From assembly GCF_000283155.1 (NCBI RefSeq), contig NW_004454181.1, positions 23,699,163-23,763,162 of the forward strand: a stretch of 64,000 nt of DNA, given 5' to 3'. The stretch comes from Ceratotherium simum simum. Lineage: Eukaryota; Chordata; Mammalia; Perissodactyla; Rhinocerotidae. The notes beneath the pieces were generated by a model that ran no database searches, had not been told where the DNA came from, and was given only the letters and a program-made list of their open reading frames with translations. A program made the translations under genes and the position numbers. Numbering within the stretch: the stretch's first letter is position 1; each line of letters opens with the position of its first letter. This document shows positions 11,335-22,414 of the stretch, piece after piece.

Positions 11335-11955
11335 TACCATCAGTTCTGTTGTAATGTGACATCTGTGTTCCTAAATATCACTGTGCTATTCAAAATTGTG
11401 CAATGCAAAGAACAGAGCTTAAGAGAAGAATGGAGTTATGGGTATAAAAACTTAAAAATTCGTCAGTGACATGTTAAAAAGATAGGAATCTCACAAAAAT
11501 GGTAGCATAGTTTTACATATGTTAAATGGTTAAGAAATACATAAAAACCGCAGTAAATATGGCACTTTACCTTACAAAACACGTGAAGTTTTGCTTGTGG
11601 AAGTGAGCATTGGAAAGATTGCTCTGTGAGTTTTTGTGAAGCAGAGGGAGGGTTGTCTGAAATCGGAGGAAAGTTATAACGCTGGATGTGGATGGATGGA
11701 GCTCATAATGCACTTGGTGAGCTGAGGCAGCTGCTAGATGTTTGAGGTGATTTCATTTATGCATTTTGTTTCCTGCAGAGGAAATTATGCATAAGCAAAT
11801 GTGAAATTTGCATTATGCTCAAATATGTATCATATACCCTCATATATTAATCATATTGCAAAAAATTAGCCTTTCAAAACAAGTGTTATAGCAGAACCGA
11901 CTGTACCTGTGGGACAATGAGAGGAAATTAAGGGAGAGATAAGGTATGCCAAAGC
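11335..11955. other. Unique-looking sequence holding the POU-like cluster
   Basis: No repeat family or coding region is supported here. The candidate regulatory cluster at 11750-11850 is its only notable structure. Confidence 0.4.
11750..11850. promoter_or_regulatory. Candidate POU/homeodomain site cluster (possible enhancer)
   Basis: Unique AT-rich DNA contains an exact octamer 'atttgcat' (11806-11813), 'atgcataa' (11787-11794) and a hyphenated palindrome 'gcaaat-gtgaa-atttgc' (11795-11811). POU-family factors are known to bind the octamer; use of this site is inference. No target gene is visible in the window. Confidence 0.3.
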
Positions 11956-11959
11956 CTTT

Positions 11960-12412
11960 AAACAAGGCACTTCTCTTAACCCAACAATGTCACCTTTAGG
12001 CATTTATCCTAAGGAAATATTCGGAGATGCCGCCCATGAATAAATAAAAAATATTTTAGAACAGTGAAAAATTCAAAACAGGGTTAAGGTCAACAATTTG
12101 AGATTGGTTAAATAAATTTTGCTCATCCATTAACAGAAAACTATGTAGTTTTTAATAATCAATTTGTAAGAGGACATATATTGATGAGAAAATATTAATG
12201 ATAAGATTACCAAAATTTGAAATGATCATGTTTCACAAGGCTCTTTATAGAATATCAGTTCTGTAAAACCTGTATAAATATATATGTGTATAGAAAAAAT
12301 ACTGAAAAGACATATTCTAACATTATCTTTGGACAGTAGTTTATGGATGTTTTATCTTTGTGCTTTTCTGTTTTTTTCTAATATTTCGGCAGTGAATTTG
12401 TATTTTTTAAAT
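11960..12412 (+). mobile_element. Old L1M 3' end
   Basis: Sense landmarks: 'ccaacaatgtcacctttagg', 'atttatcctaaggaaatattc', 'ttggttaaataaattttgctcatcc' and 'ttcacaaggctctttatag', ending in an AT-rich tail. An ERE then follows in the tail. Confidence 0.65.
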
Positions 12413-12431
12413 TTTTATTTTATTTATTTTA

Positions 12432-12615
12432 TTATTTTTTTGCTGAGGAAGATTTGCCCTGAGCTAACAGCTGTGCCAGTCTTCCTCTATTTTGTATGTG
12501 GGTGGCTGCCACAGCATGGCTGCTGGCAAGTGGTGTACGTCCACACCCAGTAACTGAACGGAGGCCACCGAAGTGGAGCACACTGAACTTAACTACTGGC
12601 CATGAGGCCGGCCCT
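12432..12615 (-). mobile_element. ERE SINE, antisense
   Basis: Read on the minus strand, it begins at 'ggccggcctcatggcc' and ends with the tail unit (plus strand 'tgctgaggaagatttgccctgagctaac'). A body with 'gtgggtggctgccacagcatgg' and the head 'cttaactactggcc' are present. Flanking 'tgtattttttaaa' (from about 12399) and 'tgtattttttttaaa' (from 12615) are a probable duplication. Moderately diverged. Confidence 0.88.
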
Positions 12616-12629
12616 GTATTTTTTTTAAA

Positions 12630-13600
12630 AAGAGAATTTATTGGCTTATTTAAACTAAAAGAGCACAGCTTGATTTGATTCAGATGCATCTGGTGTCTCC
12701 AGGACCCATTTTTCAGCTCAGCTTTCTCAAAGTGCCTTCGTGGTCAGGGTGCCCCTCCCCACCTTTGTGGGAGTTGGAAGAAGGCTGCTGGCTCATGTCT
12801 AGAAGAAAAGAGCCTGTGTATATTTTTATGATTAAATGAAAATGTACTCAATTTTTAAAAAGAGTGAATAAGGATGTTTTTGATGGAGCAAGCTCTCAGA
12901 AGTCAGACAGGAGTAGGTCCAGGCCACCTGGAAAGGAGCTACCCCAGGATAGCAGGACACACACACACACACACATTTTCCTCTACAGCAAGGAGACTTC
13001 TGTGTGTGGATAGATGCTGAATTCCCTCCCAGCTCTAATAGTCTCTGATCCTCCAGAGATGGGATATGCCTCCATATCCCGTCCCAGCCTGATTACCATT
13101 CCAGTCAGGGATGTGTTTAGTATGTTTAACCTAAATCACCCTTTCTGGAAAATGTAATGCATCTTTTTGTGTGTTCTACCTTTTGGGGAAATCACCTGGA
13201 AGTTATCTTTCAGCCACCAGAGTGCTGTTACATTACATCTACCCTTGGCCACTCCAGCAGGGTGGTCTGTCTCTTTCCACATTACCTGCAGGGTTGCTAT
13301 GATGATCTGCAGGAGAGAATGAACCATGCCTAGATCACGAGGAAGGAAGGAGGAATGCCATGTGTGGGAAGAGGTGCATAGAGCCTGAAATTCTCTATCC
13401 ACTTGGTGTGACATTCGAGAGTCCTGCATTTGGTGAGAATTCAGAAGCCTATCAACATCATGCTTAGTATCCACTGACATCAACTTATGTTTCTTGTACG
13501 CTTTTCATGTGCTGGCTGATTCAAAGGAAAGAATACAGTCCTGTTGGAGACACAATATAGGCCTGGATGGAATGAGATTTAATTGAGTAAACGTTTATTA
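12630..13600. other. Unique-looking sequence with a short (AC)n
   Basis: Nothing coding or repetitive can be supported except an (AC)n microsatellite at about 12958-12974. The 115-codon minus-strand frame at 13136-13483 shows no domain. Confidence 0.4.
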
Positions 13601-13639
13601 GTTTTAGAGCACAAAATCACCACAGGCAAGTCACTGCAG

Positions 13640-13746
13640 TGACTCTTACATGGCTTGTGGAGCACCTGTATCCACTCTGACTCATCAGGGTGTTAAGATG
13701 GTGATTCCTGGGCTCCAAGATCTGCTGAGTCATAATCTCTGAGGAG
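13640..13746 (+). mobile_element. MER5-type DNA transposon fragment
   Basis: 'gtgattcctgggctcc' followed by 'tgctgagtcataatctctgagg' matches the middle of MER5A. Flanks are decayed. Confidence 0.5.
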
Positions 13747-13789
13747 TGGCTCAGCATTTTAAAGATGTTCTCTCCTCCCTCCTCTCCTT

Positions 13790-14060
13790 ATGTATACTGA
13801 GGCATGAGAGCTGTTGGCAGAAGTTCTCCAGGGGAGGCTTCATGAAAGAGGCAGGAGCTGAGCGTGGCATTGAAAGATGGAGAGGAGCAGGAAGGGCTTT
13901 CCAGGTAGAGGGAAGCCAGGCACCAAGGCAGAGAGGTGTGGAGCAAGGCCTATTCTGCGGGGAGTGAGAAAAGCAATTTGGATAGAACAAATGGTGCCAA
14001 ATGGGGAATGTGGACTGTGAGACTGAAAAGGGTCTTTGAGACATGAGAGAGAAAAACCCC
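13790..14060 (-). mobile_element. L2 LINE fragment, antisense
   Basis: 'ggaggcttcatgaaagaggcaggagctgagc', 'aagggctttccaggtagagggaa', 'caaggcagagaggtgtgg' and 'gggagtgagaaaagcaatttgg' follow the reverse-complement L2 3' region. The minus-strand open frames here are a by-product of this GA-rich sequence. Confidence 0.65.
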
Positions 14061-14064
14061 AACA

Positions 14065-15100
14065 GTTCTTTACTTTTTCTTGTTTCATAAGATATATATG
14101 AAATTGATATTTATATGCACAACACTCTGTCATAAGATTTTGATACCACCTTCCAACTCTCCCCCTACACAACAGACACAAAACTCACATTTTGAGCAGA
14201 GTAAAGCAAGTAATACCATACTCTTTTTTGTTCCGGTATTCATAAAAGACTTCAACAAGCATGCAACAACAAAATGAACCTCTTAAATTTCTTAAAACAT
14301 TGCCATTTATAAGGAAAATAAATAAACTGACTAATTAAATATTTTCACAATTAAATTTTATCTTAGAAGATGAATTTTGAGTTTTTTCCTTAGATATCCA
14401 CTCTACTTCCATAAAAGCAAGCATGTTCTATGAACGAATAGGCATGAATAAATCACGTTTTATTATATCGTTAAATAATAAAACCTAGAGAATTGACCAG
14501 TTTTGACTGTTATCAATATGGTAATGATATTTGACACATCAGTAATGTGTATACGTTATTGCAAATTTTGCTTCCATCATCACTTTGCACTTGATGTAGT
14601 AATGGCTCTATTGATGCTATGGATGTTTCTTATAATATTCTTATCCATGGGCAATGAGGAGAGAGATAAACTGCTTATTCTTCTTTTATAGATCTCTGCT
14701 GTTTTCCGTATTAAAAATTAGCTGACCTCCTCAGTGTTGTTCAGGAGATTTGTTAGTCATTGGAAAATCCATAAATGCCCTTGCTAAGCCTGCTATGTAG
14801 AGTTACCAGCATGAGAAGCAGCTCGATTGTGTCTATACCTGTGTTATGCTCTTGTGACTTTTGATTTGATGCTCATGTTCAAACCAATAGTGAATTTTCT
14901 CTGTTACTGGCAGCTTAATGGGGATGACATGTCCTCCTGATCATTTGGTGAGCTGGTCTTGGCAAATTAATCTTTTATCTAAATTGGTTTTTGACTCCTC
15001 TTATTTCCTATATTTTAAGGCATACTATCACAAACATTTAAATTAGGTGAAATTTCATCAGGCTGTTATTATGAGGTAAAACAGAAATCTAATAATATCT
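14065..15100. other. AT-rich unique-looking sequence, no gene seen
   Basis: No transposon can be named. The stretch 14460-14960 is compositionally even and might be conserved non-coding DNA, but that cannot be judged from one genome. Confidence 0.35.
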
Positions 15101-15102
15101 GT

Positions 15103-15165
15103 GAATAATAATAATAATCTATATAATAATAATAATATACAATAATATCTAATAATCTGTGAATA
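15103..15165. repeat. Compound (TAA)n microsatellite with a duplicated flank
   Basis: Runs of 'aat/ata' triplets ('aataataataataatc', 'taataataataatata') are broken by 'tctatat'. The flank 'aatctgtgaata' at the right echoes 'atctgtgaataat' at the left (about 15098-15110), which suggests slippage or duplication. Confidence 0.8.
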
Positions 15166-15559
15166 AAACTCTAAAAAATGGAAGTCACTGTAAAATCTAG
15201 TCCATAGCACTTCAGTAATTCATATTGTCAAAATGAAGAGGACAGGTAGGAGGCCATGAGTCATATGAAATCCCCACTTTGCTGGCGAAAAAATCCACCT
15301 GTTTTTATTTAACTTGAGAAAAGATATCAGGATGAGTCAATGACAGTGACTTTATTATTAAAGGATACCCTTGAATTTAGTCTAATATAGAAAATTAATG
15401 TATTGTTTGCAGTCTTCAGTAGCTTAAGTGTTTTTCGTGTTATGATACTCAGTGCTGAACCTGGCAGTTGATGGAAACTACCCACAGAGCTGTGGTGGTT
15501 GGCAATGGGGGAGACCCTCGCAGCTGTGTGACTTGATGGAACTGGTATATAATCTTAGG

Positions 15560-15720
15560 ATATGCGAGATGAGCTGGAGTGAGGACGGAGCAGGGAGATC
15601 AATGAGAAAATTATTTCAATAACCCAGGGGAAAAATGATATGGCCACCTTGGCTCTTGGTAGTGGCACTTGGAAAGAGGGAACAGCTGAGAGAGAGAAAG
15701 TGGCAAGAAGTCTGTGGAAG
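15560..15720 (-). mobile_element. Probable L2 LINE fragment, antisense
   Basis: 'cagggagatcaatgagaaaattatttcaataacccagggg' and 'gatatggccaccttggctcttggtagtggcac' resemble the L2 segment whose usual form has 'ctattgcagtagtccagg...gatggtggcttggactaggg'. Diverged. Confidence 0.5.
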
Positions 15721-15724
15721 AGGC

Positions 15725-16415
15725 CAGTGGGAGGACACATATGGCATCTGTAAGAGAAGAATGTTTTCCAGTGGCATCCTGTCTCCTGAGGAATGTAAAA
15801 AGAACAAATTGGGGCAGTAATACGCTCTGTGTGGCAGCAAATATTCAGGTCACCCTGGGGAGAGACATGAAAAACCTCTGTTTGCGGGGACTTCAAGTCA
15901 TTTCCATCTCCCTGGGCTGAGTGAAAGCTCCAGCTGTGTGATTTCTTAGCCAATTATGGAAACTTGCACAGCAAATGCAGTGCATTTAATTCAAGACCAC
16001 AAATCTGGGGCAACTTTATGCTATGAAGATTTTCTTATTTCATCTGCGATTTCCTTTTTACGGTTCTCACTTATAGGAATGTGTGGAGGCGTCAAGGCAG
16101 ACTCTAAGGCATCTTCCTCTCGCACTTCTGCCTCCATCCTGCTTCCTGAGAGGCAAGTGCCAGGTAACTTGGGTTCCGTCCAGGGCCCTGTAGCCAGGGC
16201 ACGGAGCCGGACCCAGAATAGGTGGGGCTGGGTAAGGCAGTGTGGATGCCCTGTACTGGCCTTCTTAGTCGGCCACTTGTCCCACCAGGGAAAGAGCCTG
16301 GCCTGAGATTTGGGGTCTCTTGATGCAAAGAGGTTAATGGGAAAATCTGGACACATCATAAGAAGCCACTGAAATTTTCTAAAAAGTTAGTTCCAAGGGC
16401 CTTCACCATTGTTTA
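15725..16415. other. Unique-looking sequence, no gene seen
   Basis: Several overlapping open frames on both strands (60-130 codons) compete here. None shows a domain, and the longest minus-strand frame begins over the L2-like fragment. No exon is called. Confidence 0.4.
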
Positions 16416-16422
16416 GTTTCTG

Positions 16423-16678
16423 TTTTTTTTTTTTTTTTTTTTTTTTTGTGAGGAAGACCAGCCCTGAGCTAACATCCGATGCCAATCCTCCTCTTTTTGC
16501 TGAGGAAGACTGGCCCTGGGCTAACGTCCATGCCCATCTTCCTCTACTTTATACGAGAGGCCGCCACAGCATGGCTTGACAAGCAGTGCGTCCGTGCGTG
16601 CCTGGGATCCGAACCTGCAAACCCCGGGCCGCCAAAGCAGAGCGCGTGCACTTAACTGCTACGCCACCAGGCTGGCCC
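16423..16678 (-). mobile_element. ERE SINE with duplicated tail unit, antisense
   Basis: A long T-run (16423-16447) marks the 3' end of a minus-strand SINE. Two tail units follow ('aggaagaccagccctgagctaac' and 'aggaagactggccctgggctaac'). Then come the body and a head 'cttaactgctacgccaccaggctggcccc' in reverse. A weak 6-bp flank match 'tttctg' (16417-16422 and 16683-16688) may be the duplication. Confidence 0.92.
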
Positions 16679-16926
16679 CTCATTTCTGGTTTTGCCCAGT
16701 GACTATTTGGGCCTCTTACCTTGAACTATGAGGACAGTGGCTTGTGCCTCTCCTGCCATGCTCTGCTCATAGACTTTATTTTAATAGTAATTTACCCAGA
16801 TTATCTGACCTCCTGACTCTCGGTGTCTGACTTCTAATAACCTCAGGCAGCATGAAATAGTTTGCCCCTCCAACAGCAGGGAGGAGGAGGCCCCTTTTCA
16901 TTCTCTTCTCTTACTTTCTCCTCTTC

Positions 16927-16968
16927 CATAATAATGATCATGATAATAATAATAATAATAATAATAAT
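16927..16968. repeat. (TAA)n microsatellite
   Basis: An uninterrupted run of about nine ATA/TAA triplets after 'ataatgatcatg'. Simple slippage-prone repeat. Confidence 0.95.
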
Positions 16969-17109
16969 GGTTAAAAGAATTAAAGTAACTTTCCAAAACT
17001 ACATTCACAGAGAATAATAGGAAGAATCTGTTTTCATACACAGGTAATGGTAGGGATGGGGTGTTACTGTCTACGTCAGCTCTCCTGGGTGAGCATCTCT
17101 GAATATAAT

Positions 17110-17575
17110 TGTGGTGGGCTGAAAAATGACCCGCAAAAGATACGTTCACATCTTAATTCCTGGGACCTGTAAATGTTACTTTATGTGGAAACAGAAATTC
17201 ATTGCAGAGGGAATCATCGTGGTATATTTGGGTGGCCCTAAATCCACTCACAAATGTCCTTGTAAGAATGAGGCAGAGGGAGATATCATATACATGGAAG
17301 AATAGGAGGCAATGGGACCATGGAGAAAGAGATTGCAGTGATGCGACCCCAAGACAAGGAATGCTGACGGGCACTGGGAGCTGGAAGAGGCAAGGAAGAG
17401 ATTCTCCCCTAGAGCCTCTGGAGGGAAAGTGGCTCTGCTAACCCTTGATTTTGGCTCAGGGAAAACGAATTTTGGATTTTTGGCCTCTAGAACTATGAGA
17501 GAATAATTTTTTTCTTGTTTTACGCCATGAAGTTTGTGGTAATTTGTTATATAGGAGCCACAGGAGACAAATACA
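17110..17575 (+). mobile_element. MLT1-type LTR (ERVL-MaLR)
   Basis: Starts 'tgtggtgggctgaaaaatgac' and ends 'gagacaaataca'. Internal landmarks in order: 'cctgggacctgtaaatgttac', 'ggtggccctaaatcc', 'aatgtccttgtaagaatgag', 'attctcccctagagcctctgg', 'aactatgagagaataatttt' and 'gtttgtggtaatttgttat'. This is the full MLT1 layout. It is a solitary LTR with no internal retroviral sequence beside it. Confidence 0.9.
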
Positions 17576-17769
17576 GTTACAAAGCCATTTCTCCTGCACA
17601 TGGCTGTATTAAAGGTCCTAGTCTCTAATTATGGGAAGTGGCATATAGAAATTCTAGGAAGAGCGGAAGGTGCAGGAAGCATCTTCCCAATGCCCCGGTT
17701 TTCATGGAATCTGAAAGTTAGGTGTGGAAGCAACAACTTTAGGTCACCTAGTGTCCATCCTTTTTTCTA

Positions 17770-17832
17770 CCCGCCCTCCAACAATTGAGTACCTACTATG
17801 AATCAAGCACTCTGCCAGGCATTGGCTCTTGG
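17770..17832 (-). mobile_element. Short L2/MIR-type 3'-end fragment
   Basis: 'aattgagtacctactatgaatcaagcactctgccaggcattgg' is the shared antisense 3'-end motif of L2 and MIR elements. Too short to choose between them. Confidence 0.5.
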
Positions 17833-17834
17833 AT

Positions 17835-18535
17835 TTTCCCTTTTCCAAAACACCATTTTCCGTATAAGTCCAACCTTTCTCACCTGGTCATGACCTTGAA
17901 TTTCTACCATGTGGATGAGCCTCTTGGATAAGGAAGTATAAAAAACAAAAGGCTGATAAGGATCACCGAGTTGGTAAGAAGACTGCCAGGCCTTTCCTTT
18001 CTTCCCCCATCAGCCATAAATGGCTGACTTTCCATGGCTCTAGAATGGGATAAAATCAAAAAACATTGACTGATTAAGACTTGAGCTGGAATCAATATCT
18101 TGGTAATGGAAGAGCAGGAAGACAGCCTGCCTTGGGTAATAGGAAAATTCCAGATCAAAACAGAGTCACCTTGGGGCAATGGCTAGTGCCTTTCTTTTTT
18201 TTAAGGAAATATTTTAATTGAAAGCATATAACCACATTTGTACAATCTAATCCAGGCCACCAAGGAACTGTGAACATTCAGAGTGAAGGCAGAAGGAAGA
18301 GGGAGAGGAGAGGCAGGAAGGAGACTGGGGGCTCTGCAGTACATGGGGGGAAAATGGGATCTCAAAGAACATCTTCTGCCTAACAGCAGGGGCCAGCCAA
18401 AGATTTCACCAGCGTTTGCTTACCAGGCTTAGGGGCTCATTCAGAAGCAGGAGGTATGTCAGCAAGGGAGATGCATCTGCAAACACACTAAATCTACTAA
18501 AATTCTTTTTCACAGTCAGAAAGTCCAAGGCAATA
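17835..18535. other. Unique-looking sequence, no gene seen
   Basis: No repeat family or coding signal can be supported. A GA-rich patch at 18280-18320 is low complexity. Confidence 0.4.
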
Positions 18536-18564
18536 GTTTGGAATGGGTCTCATTTGTACTAGCT

Positions 18565-18835
18565 AGTGCTGAGTCTTAATTTTCCCATCTGCACAGTGAA
18601 AGATTTGGATTAGAGAACTTTAAATCTATAGCACTAGAGAATTTAAAATGTCAGATCTAAAAGGGGCATTATAGATCATCTTGTTATTCTAGCTGTTTTA
18701 CAGAGTGGAAGGGTGAGCCCTCAATTGTAGAAATGACTTGTCCAAAGCCACATGGCACAGCGTTGGTGAAGCTAGGATTAGAATCTAGACTGGGGCTTCT
18801 GGTCCAGGTTCTCTCCATTAGTCTATGGATTTTTA
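18565..18835 (-). mobile_element. MIR-like SINE, diverged
   Basis: 'gctgttttacagagtggaaggg', 'atgacttgtccaaagccacatgg', 'ttagaatctagactgg' and 'ggttctctccattagtct' are reverse-strand MIR/MIR3 landmarks. Confidence 0.6.
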
Positions 18836-18984
18836 ATTGAGGGGGTTGACTCATGGATGGATTTCAGGGTTTTTGTAATCCCTCTGAGTTTATATGCCAA
18901 AGTTTTGTGAATGTCTATACATTTTTTTAAAAAGAAAGAAAATCCTTAATGTGATCTCCAGAAGTGGCTAAGGACTTTTCAAAA

Positions 18985-19200
18985 AGCCACCTGTCATTTA
19001 ATTCAACAAAGATTTACTGTGCCTCTGCTGCACGTCAGGCCCTCTTTCAGGCACTTAGAATGGAGCAGTAGACAGAGCGGGCACAAGTCCCTTCTCTCAA
19101 GGAGTTTATATTTTACAGGTGGGGGTTAGACAATTAATGAGTAAAATGTATGTCAGGTAGTGATAGGTGTATGGAGAAAAATAAAACAGGGACAGAGAGT
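18985..19200 (-). mobile_element. L2 LINE 3'-end fragment, antisense
   Basis: 'attcaacaaagatttactgtgcc', 'gtcaggccctctttcaggcac', 'tctctcaaggagtttatatttta', 'agacaattaatgagtaaaatg' and 'atggagaaaaataaaacaggg' are in reverse-complement L2 order. Confidence 0.75.
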
Positions 19201-19204
19201 GCAG

Positions 19205-19865
19205 GGGACCACTTCTGCTTTACCTGAATTGAAATCAAATTTTCCCCACAAGTGCCGAGACTCCTGGCCCTGAAGATCAGAAGCACACCACCATGAAGAG
19301 ACACAGCGTGTTGGGCTATGGCCATTTTACAAGGCGGCAGCTAGAGGTGGAGGCGGTTCCTTAGAAAGCCCCTGTTCCTGCTTCCTTGGTCATTTTCAGG
19401 GATTCCTGTGCCAGGAAAGTGAGCAATTCATTCTCCTGAGCCACCTGAAGCTGTTTGCTGGGCCATCATCACTCAGAGTGCACCACACGCTGTCCATTGC
19501 CTGAGATAGCGGTGGTTCCTGTGTCAGCATTATTTATGACTTGTTGCATCACGGCATCCTGGGGAGGGCGGGAAGAAGGGCCGGCAGGGAGGCAGCCACA
19601 ACAGTTGATGGAGGTTCTGTGTTTGGGGATGAATAAAGGATAACCTTTCGGTAGTCTGTGTGGCTGCTTTTTTGAAGCACTTGAGCTTGATTTGATCTTC
19701 AAGTGGGTCTTAGAGACATGGCAGGTGCGGTTAATCCCACTTTTAAAGATTTATCATCCAACACACGGAAGGGTGTGGGGTCATGTGGCAGGTTAGCAGA
19801 GGGCCACAGATTAAAACCCACATCCTCTTGTCTCCTTGTAAGAGCCCTTCCTCCTCCATTCACAT
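19205..19865. other. Unique-looking sequence, no gene seen
   Basis: No repeat and no convincing exon. Short frames of 62-82 codons on both strands overlap each other. Confidence 0.4.
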
Positions 19866-19869
19866 CCTT

Positions 19870-20690
19870 GATTTCATCCCTGTCTCCTTTCTTTCCCTTA
19901 TATTTCACATTCAATCCAGCAGCAAATCCTTCTCCTTGGAAATATATCTAGAACCCGATCTCTTCTCTCCCTCCCACGCTGGCTGCCCTAGACCAGCCCA
20001 CCACGCTCTCTTGCATGGACTGTTGCAATGAACTGCTCACTGGCCTCCCTGCTACGACCATTCCCCCCAGCCCCAGCTCCCAGTCCACCCTCCCCTCAAC
20101 AGCCCAGTAGCCAAGAGTGACTCGGAAGTATAAGTCAAATCAAGTTATTCTCTGCATACCTCTCCTCCCCTAATCACTTTCCATTTTTCAGAATTAGAGC
20201 CAAAGTTCCTCCTGCTGCCCCTCACCTCTTGCTACCATTTTCATCTGATTTCCCCCTCTTGTCCCTTTTGCTCCCTCTGCTTCGGCCGCAGTGGCCTGTG
20301 CTATTCCTTGAATTTGACAAATGCATTGCCATTGTGGAGCCTTGAGCTTGTTCTTCCCTCCACCTGGGACTTCTTTCCCCAGATATTTTCATGACGCCTC
20401 CTTTACTTCATGCGAGTCTCTGCTCAGGGACTTGTCCAAGGCTTTTCTCTACCATTCAGCATAAAACGGCAGCTCCTGTCACTCCCTATCTACTCAGGTT
20501 GCTTTATTTTTCTTCACAGCATTTATCAGTAGCTGATGTTATATGGTAATTGTTCGTTTAGTTATTGCCTCTCCCACTAGAATGTATCCTCCATGAGGGT
20601 GGTGACTTTGCCTTATTCACTTTTCAATAGTAGAGTGTCAGGCACATAGTAGGTACATTCGTTTGTTCAACAACTGAATGAAAGAATGAA
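19870..20690 (+). mobile_element. L2 LINE 3' region, sense, about 820 bp
   Basis: A long sense copy with L2 landmarks in order: 'catggactgttgcaatgaac', 'actggcctccctgctacgacc', 'agttattctctgcatacc', 'agaattagagccaaagttcc', 'ccctccacctgggacttctttcccc', 'gtctctgctcagggacttg', 'ctagaatgtatcctccatgagggtgg', then the 3' end 'tgtcaggcacatagtaggtac' and 'aacaactgaatgaaagaatg'. Confidence 0.9.
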
Positions 20691-20758
20691 AACATTCTTC
20701 TAACCAAAAACATTTATTGAAGGTGTTCAGTGATGATGATAATGATGATATCAGAGGC

Positions 20759-21164
20759 CATATTAGTTAGCTCAGGTTGCCATAACAGAATATCACGGCC
20801 TAGGTGGTTTAAACAGCAGAAATTTATTTTCTCACAGTTCTGGAAGTAGATGTCCAAAATCAAGGTGCTAGCGTGGTCAGGTTCTGGTGAGGCCTCTCTT
20901 CTTGGCTGGCAGATGGCACTTTCTTGCTGTGTCCTCACATGGTCTTTACTCTGTGAGCACATATGGAGGGAGAGAGAAAGATCTCTGGTGTCTCTTCCTC
21001 TTCCTATGAGAACATCAGTCCAATCAGATTAGAGCCCCACCCTAATGACCTCATTCAACCTTTATTATCTAATTGAAGGCCCTATCTCCAAATACAGTCA
21101 CATTGGGAGTTAGGGTTTCCACATATAAATTTTTTTAGGGGAGGACACAATTCAGTCCATAACA
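20759..21164 (-). mobile_element. MaLR LTR (MLT1A/MST-like) with 5-bp duplication, antisense
   Basis: Reverse-strand MaLR landmarks: 'gttgccataacagaatatcac', 'aaacagcagaaatttattttctcacagttctgg', 'gatggcactttcttgctgtgtcctcacatgg', 'ctctggtgtctcttcctcttcc', 'accctaatgacctcattcaac', 'ccctatctccaaatacagtcacattggg', 'cacaattcagtccataaca'. 'gaggc' at 20754-20758 and 21165-21169 is a plausible 5-bp target-site duplication. Confidence 0.88.
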
Positions 21165-21382
21165 GAGGCTAACATTTACTAATCATCCACTATGTGCCAA
21201 GCACTGTGCAAAATACTTAACACATTTTCTCATCTAACAATTAGCCCTATTTTACAGGTAAAGAAACTGAGGTTAGCAGAAAGGTTACCTTATTTGCCCA
21301 GGACACAAAGCTACCAATTGGAGAAGCTGCAACTTGAACCCAGATTTAATTCTGAAGCCTGGTCTTTTATTCATTTATAGTC
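21165..21382 (-). mobile_element. MIR SINE
   Basis: 'gctaacatttactaatcatccactatgtgccaagcactgtgc', 'cctattttacaggtaaagaaactgagg' and 'aacttgaacccagattt' give a good reverse-strand MIR. Confidence 0.85.
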
Positions 21383-21617
21383 TACAGCCTTCTATTTCAC
21401 ATGGTAGATGTGATGGGAATAGGTTCCTTGAAATCATTTTTTAGCGTTTCCATTAGATTTTTCCATTTTCCTTGCCCCAAGCCAAACATTTTATTTTTTT
21501 CAGAAACATAATATGGGTTTGATTATTTTCATTCAACATCTGTTCACGGAGAACTATTGTTTCAGGGAAGTATGTGAGGTGCTATGTGGGATATAAAGAA
21601 AAAGAGTATATTATTTA

Positions 21618-21867
21618 GGGGGCTGGCCCGCTGGTGCAAGCTGTTAAGTGCCCTGGCTCCGCTGCAGTGGCCTGGGATTCGCCAGTTCAGATCCTGGGCA
21701 CGCACTGACGCACCACTTGTTAAGCCATGCTGTGGCAGCGTCCCATATAAAAAGTAGAGGAAGATGGTCGTGGATGTTAGCCCAGGGCCAGTCTTCCTCG
21801 TCAAAAAAGAGGAGGATTAGCATTGGATGTTAGCTCAGGGCTGATCTTCCTCACAAAAAAAAAAAAA
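21618..21867 (+). mobile_element. ERE SINE with duplicated tail unit, 17-bp target-site duplication
   Basis: Head 'gggctggcccgctggtgcaagctgttaag', B-box-like 'cagttcagatcc', and two tail units ('ggatgttagcccagggcc' and 'ggatgttagctcagggct'). An A-run closes the element. Flanks 'aaagagtatattatttа'-like at 21601-21617 and 21868-21884 agree at 16 of 17 positions, so both ends are well placed. Confidence 0.93.
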
Positions 21868-21884
21868 AAAGAGTATATTGTTTA

Positions 21885-22112
21885 TGATAAACTAGGCTAT
21901 GCTGAAGTAATGATTACAAAATATCATTGGCTTAACATACAATTTATTTCACTTATGCTACATGTCCAACATGGGTTAGTGGCAAATTCTGTTCTACACA
22001 GTCACTCAGGGCCCCAGACTATGGAGACTCTGCCATCTTGTACCTTCTGGAACACATGGTCGCTGTGGTAATTATGGCAGAAGACACAAGAGAGAGACGA
22101 ATGTATTTACTG
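21885..22112. repeat. Unassigned medium-reiterated repeat
   Basis: 'acaaaatatcattggcttaacatacaatttatttc' and 'ctatggagactctgccatcttg', then 'tggaacacatggtcgc', follow the pattern of an old repeat that also seems to occur around 46440-47060. I cannot name it. Confidence 0.4.
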
Positions 22113-22414
22113 CTAAATGTATACACCATCAAGAGAAAGAACTTTTCCATAACTTCAGAAATTTCCATGAGGCACTTTTCTATTCAATTCCCCACTCCTG
22201 CACCCTCTCTCCCTCCAACAGAGACAACCATTTTCTGATTTCTATCACTATGGTTTAATTTTGGCTATTCTGGATTCTTCTTGGAAAATTTACAGTATGT
22301 ACCTTTCTGTCTGGCTTCTTTTGCTCAACATAATGGTTTTGAGATTCATCATTGTGTGTATACTTGTAGTTTGTTTCTTTTAATTGCTCAAGTATAGCAT
22401 GAATTATTCTTAGC

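Noticed and set aside
15103..15165. Possible CRISPR-like spaced repeat
   Set aside because: Simple triplet microsatellite; no repeat-spacer regularity, and the genome is mammalian.
15555..15953. 132-codon minus-strand open frame
   Set aside because: It starts over an L2-like antisense fragment, has no domain or compositional bias of a real exon, and overlaps several competing frames.
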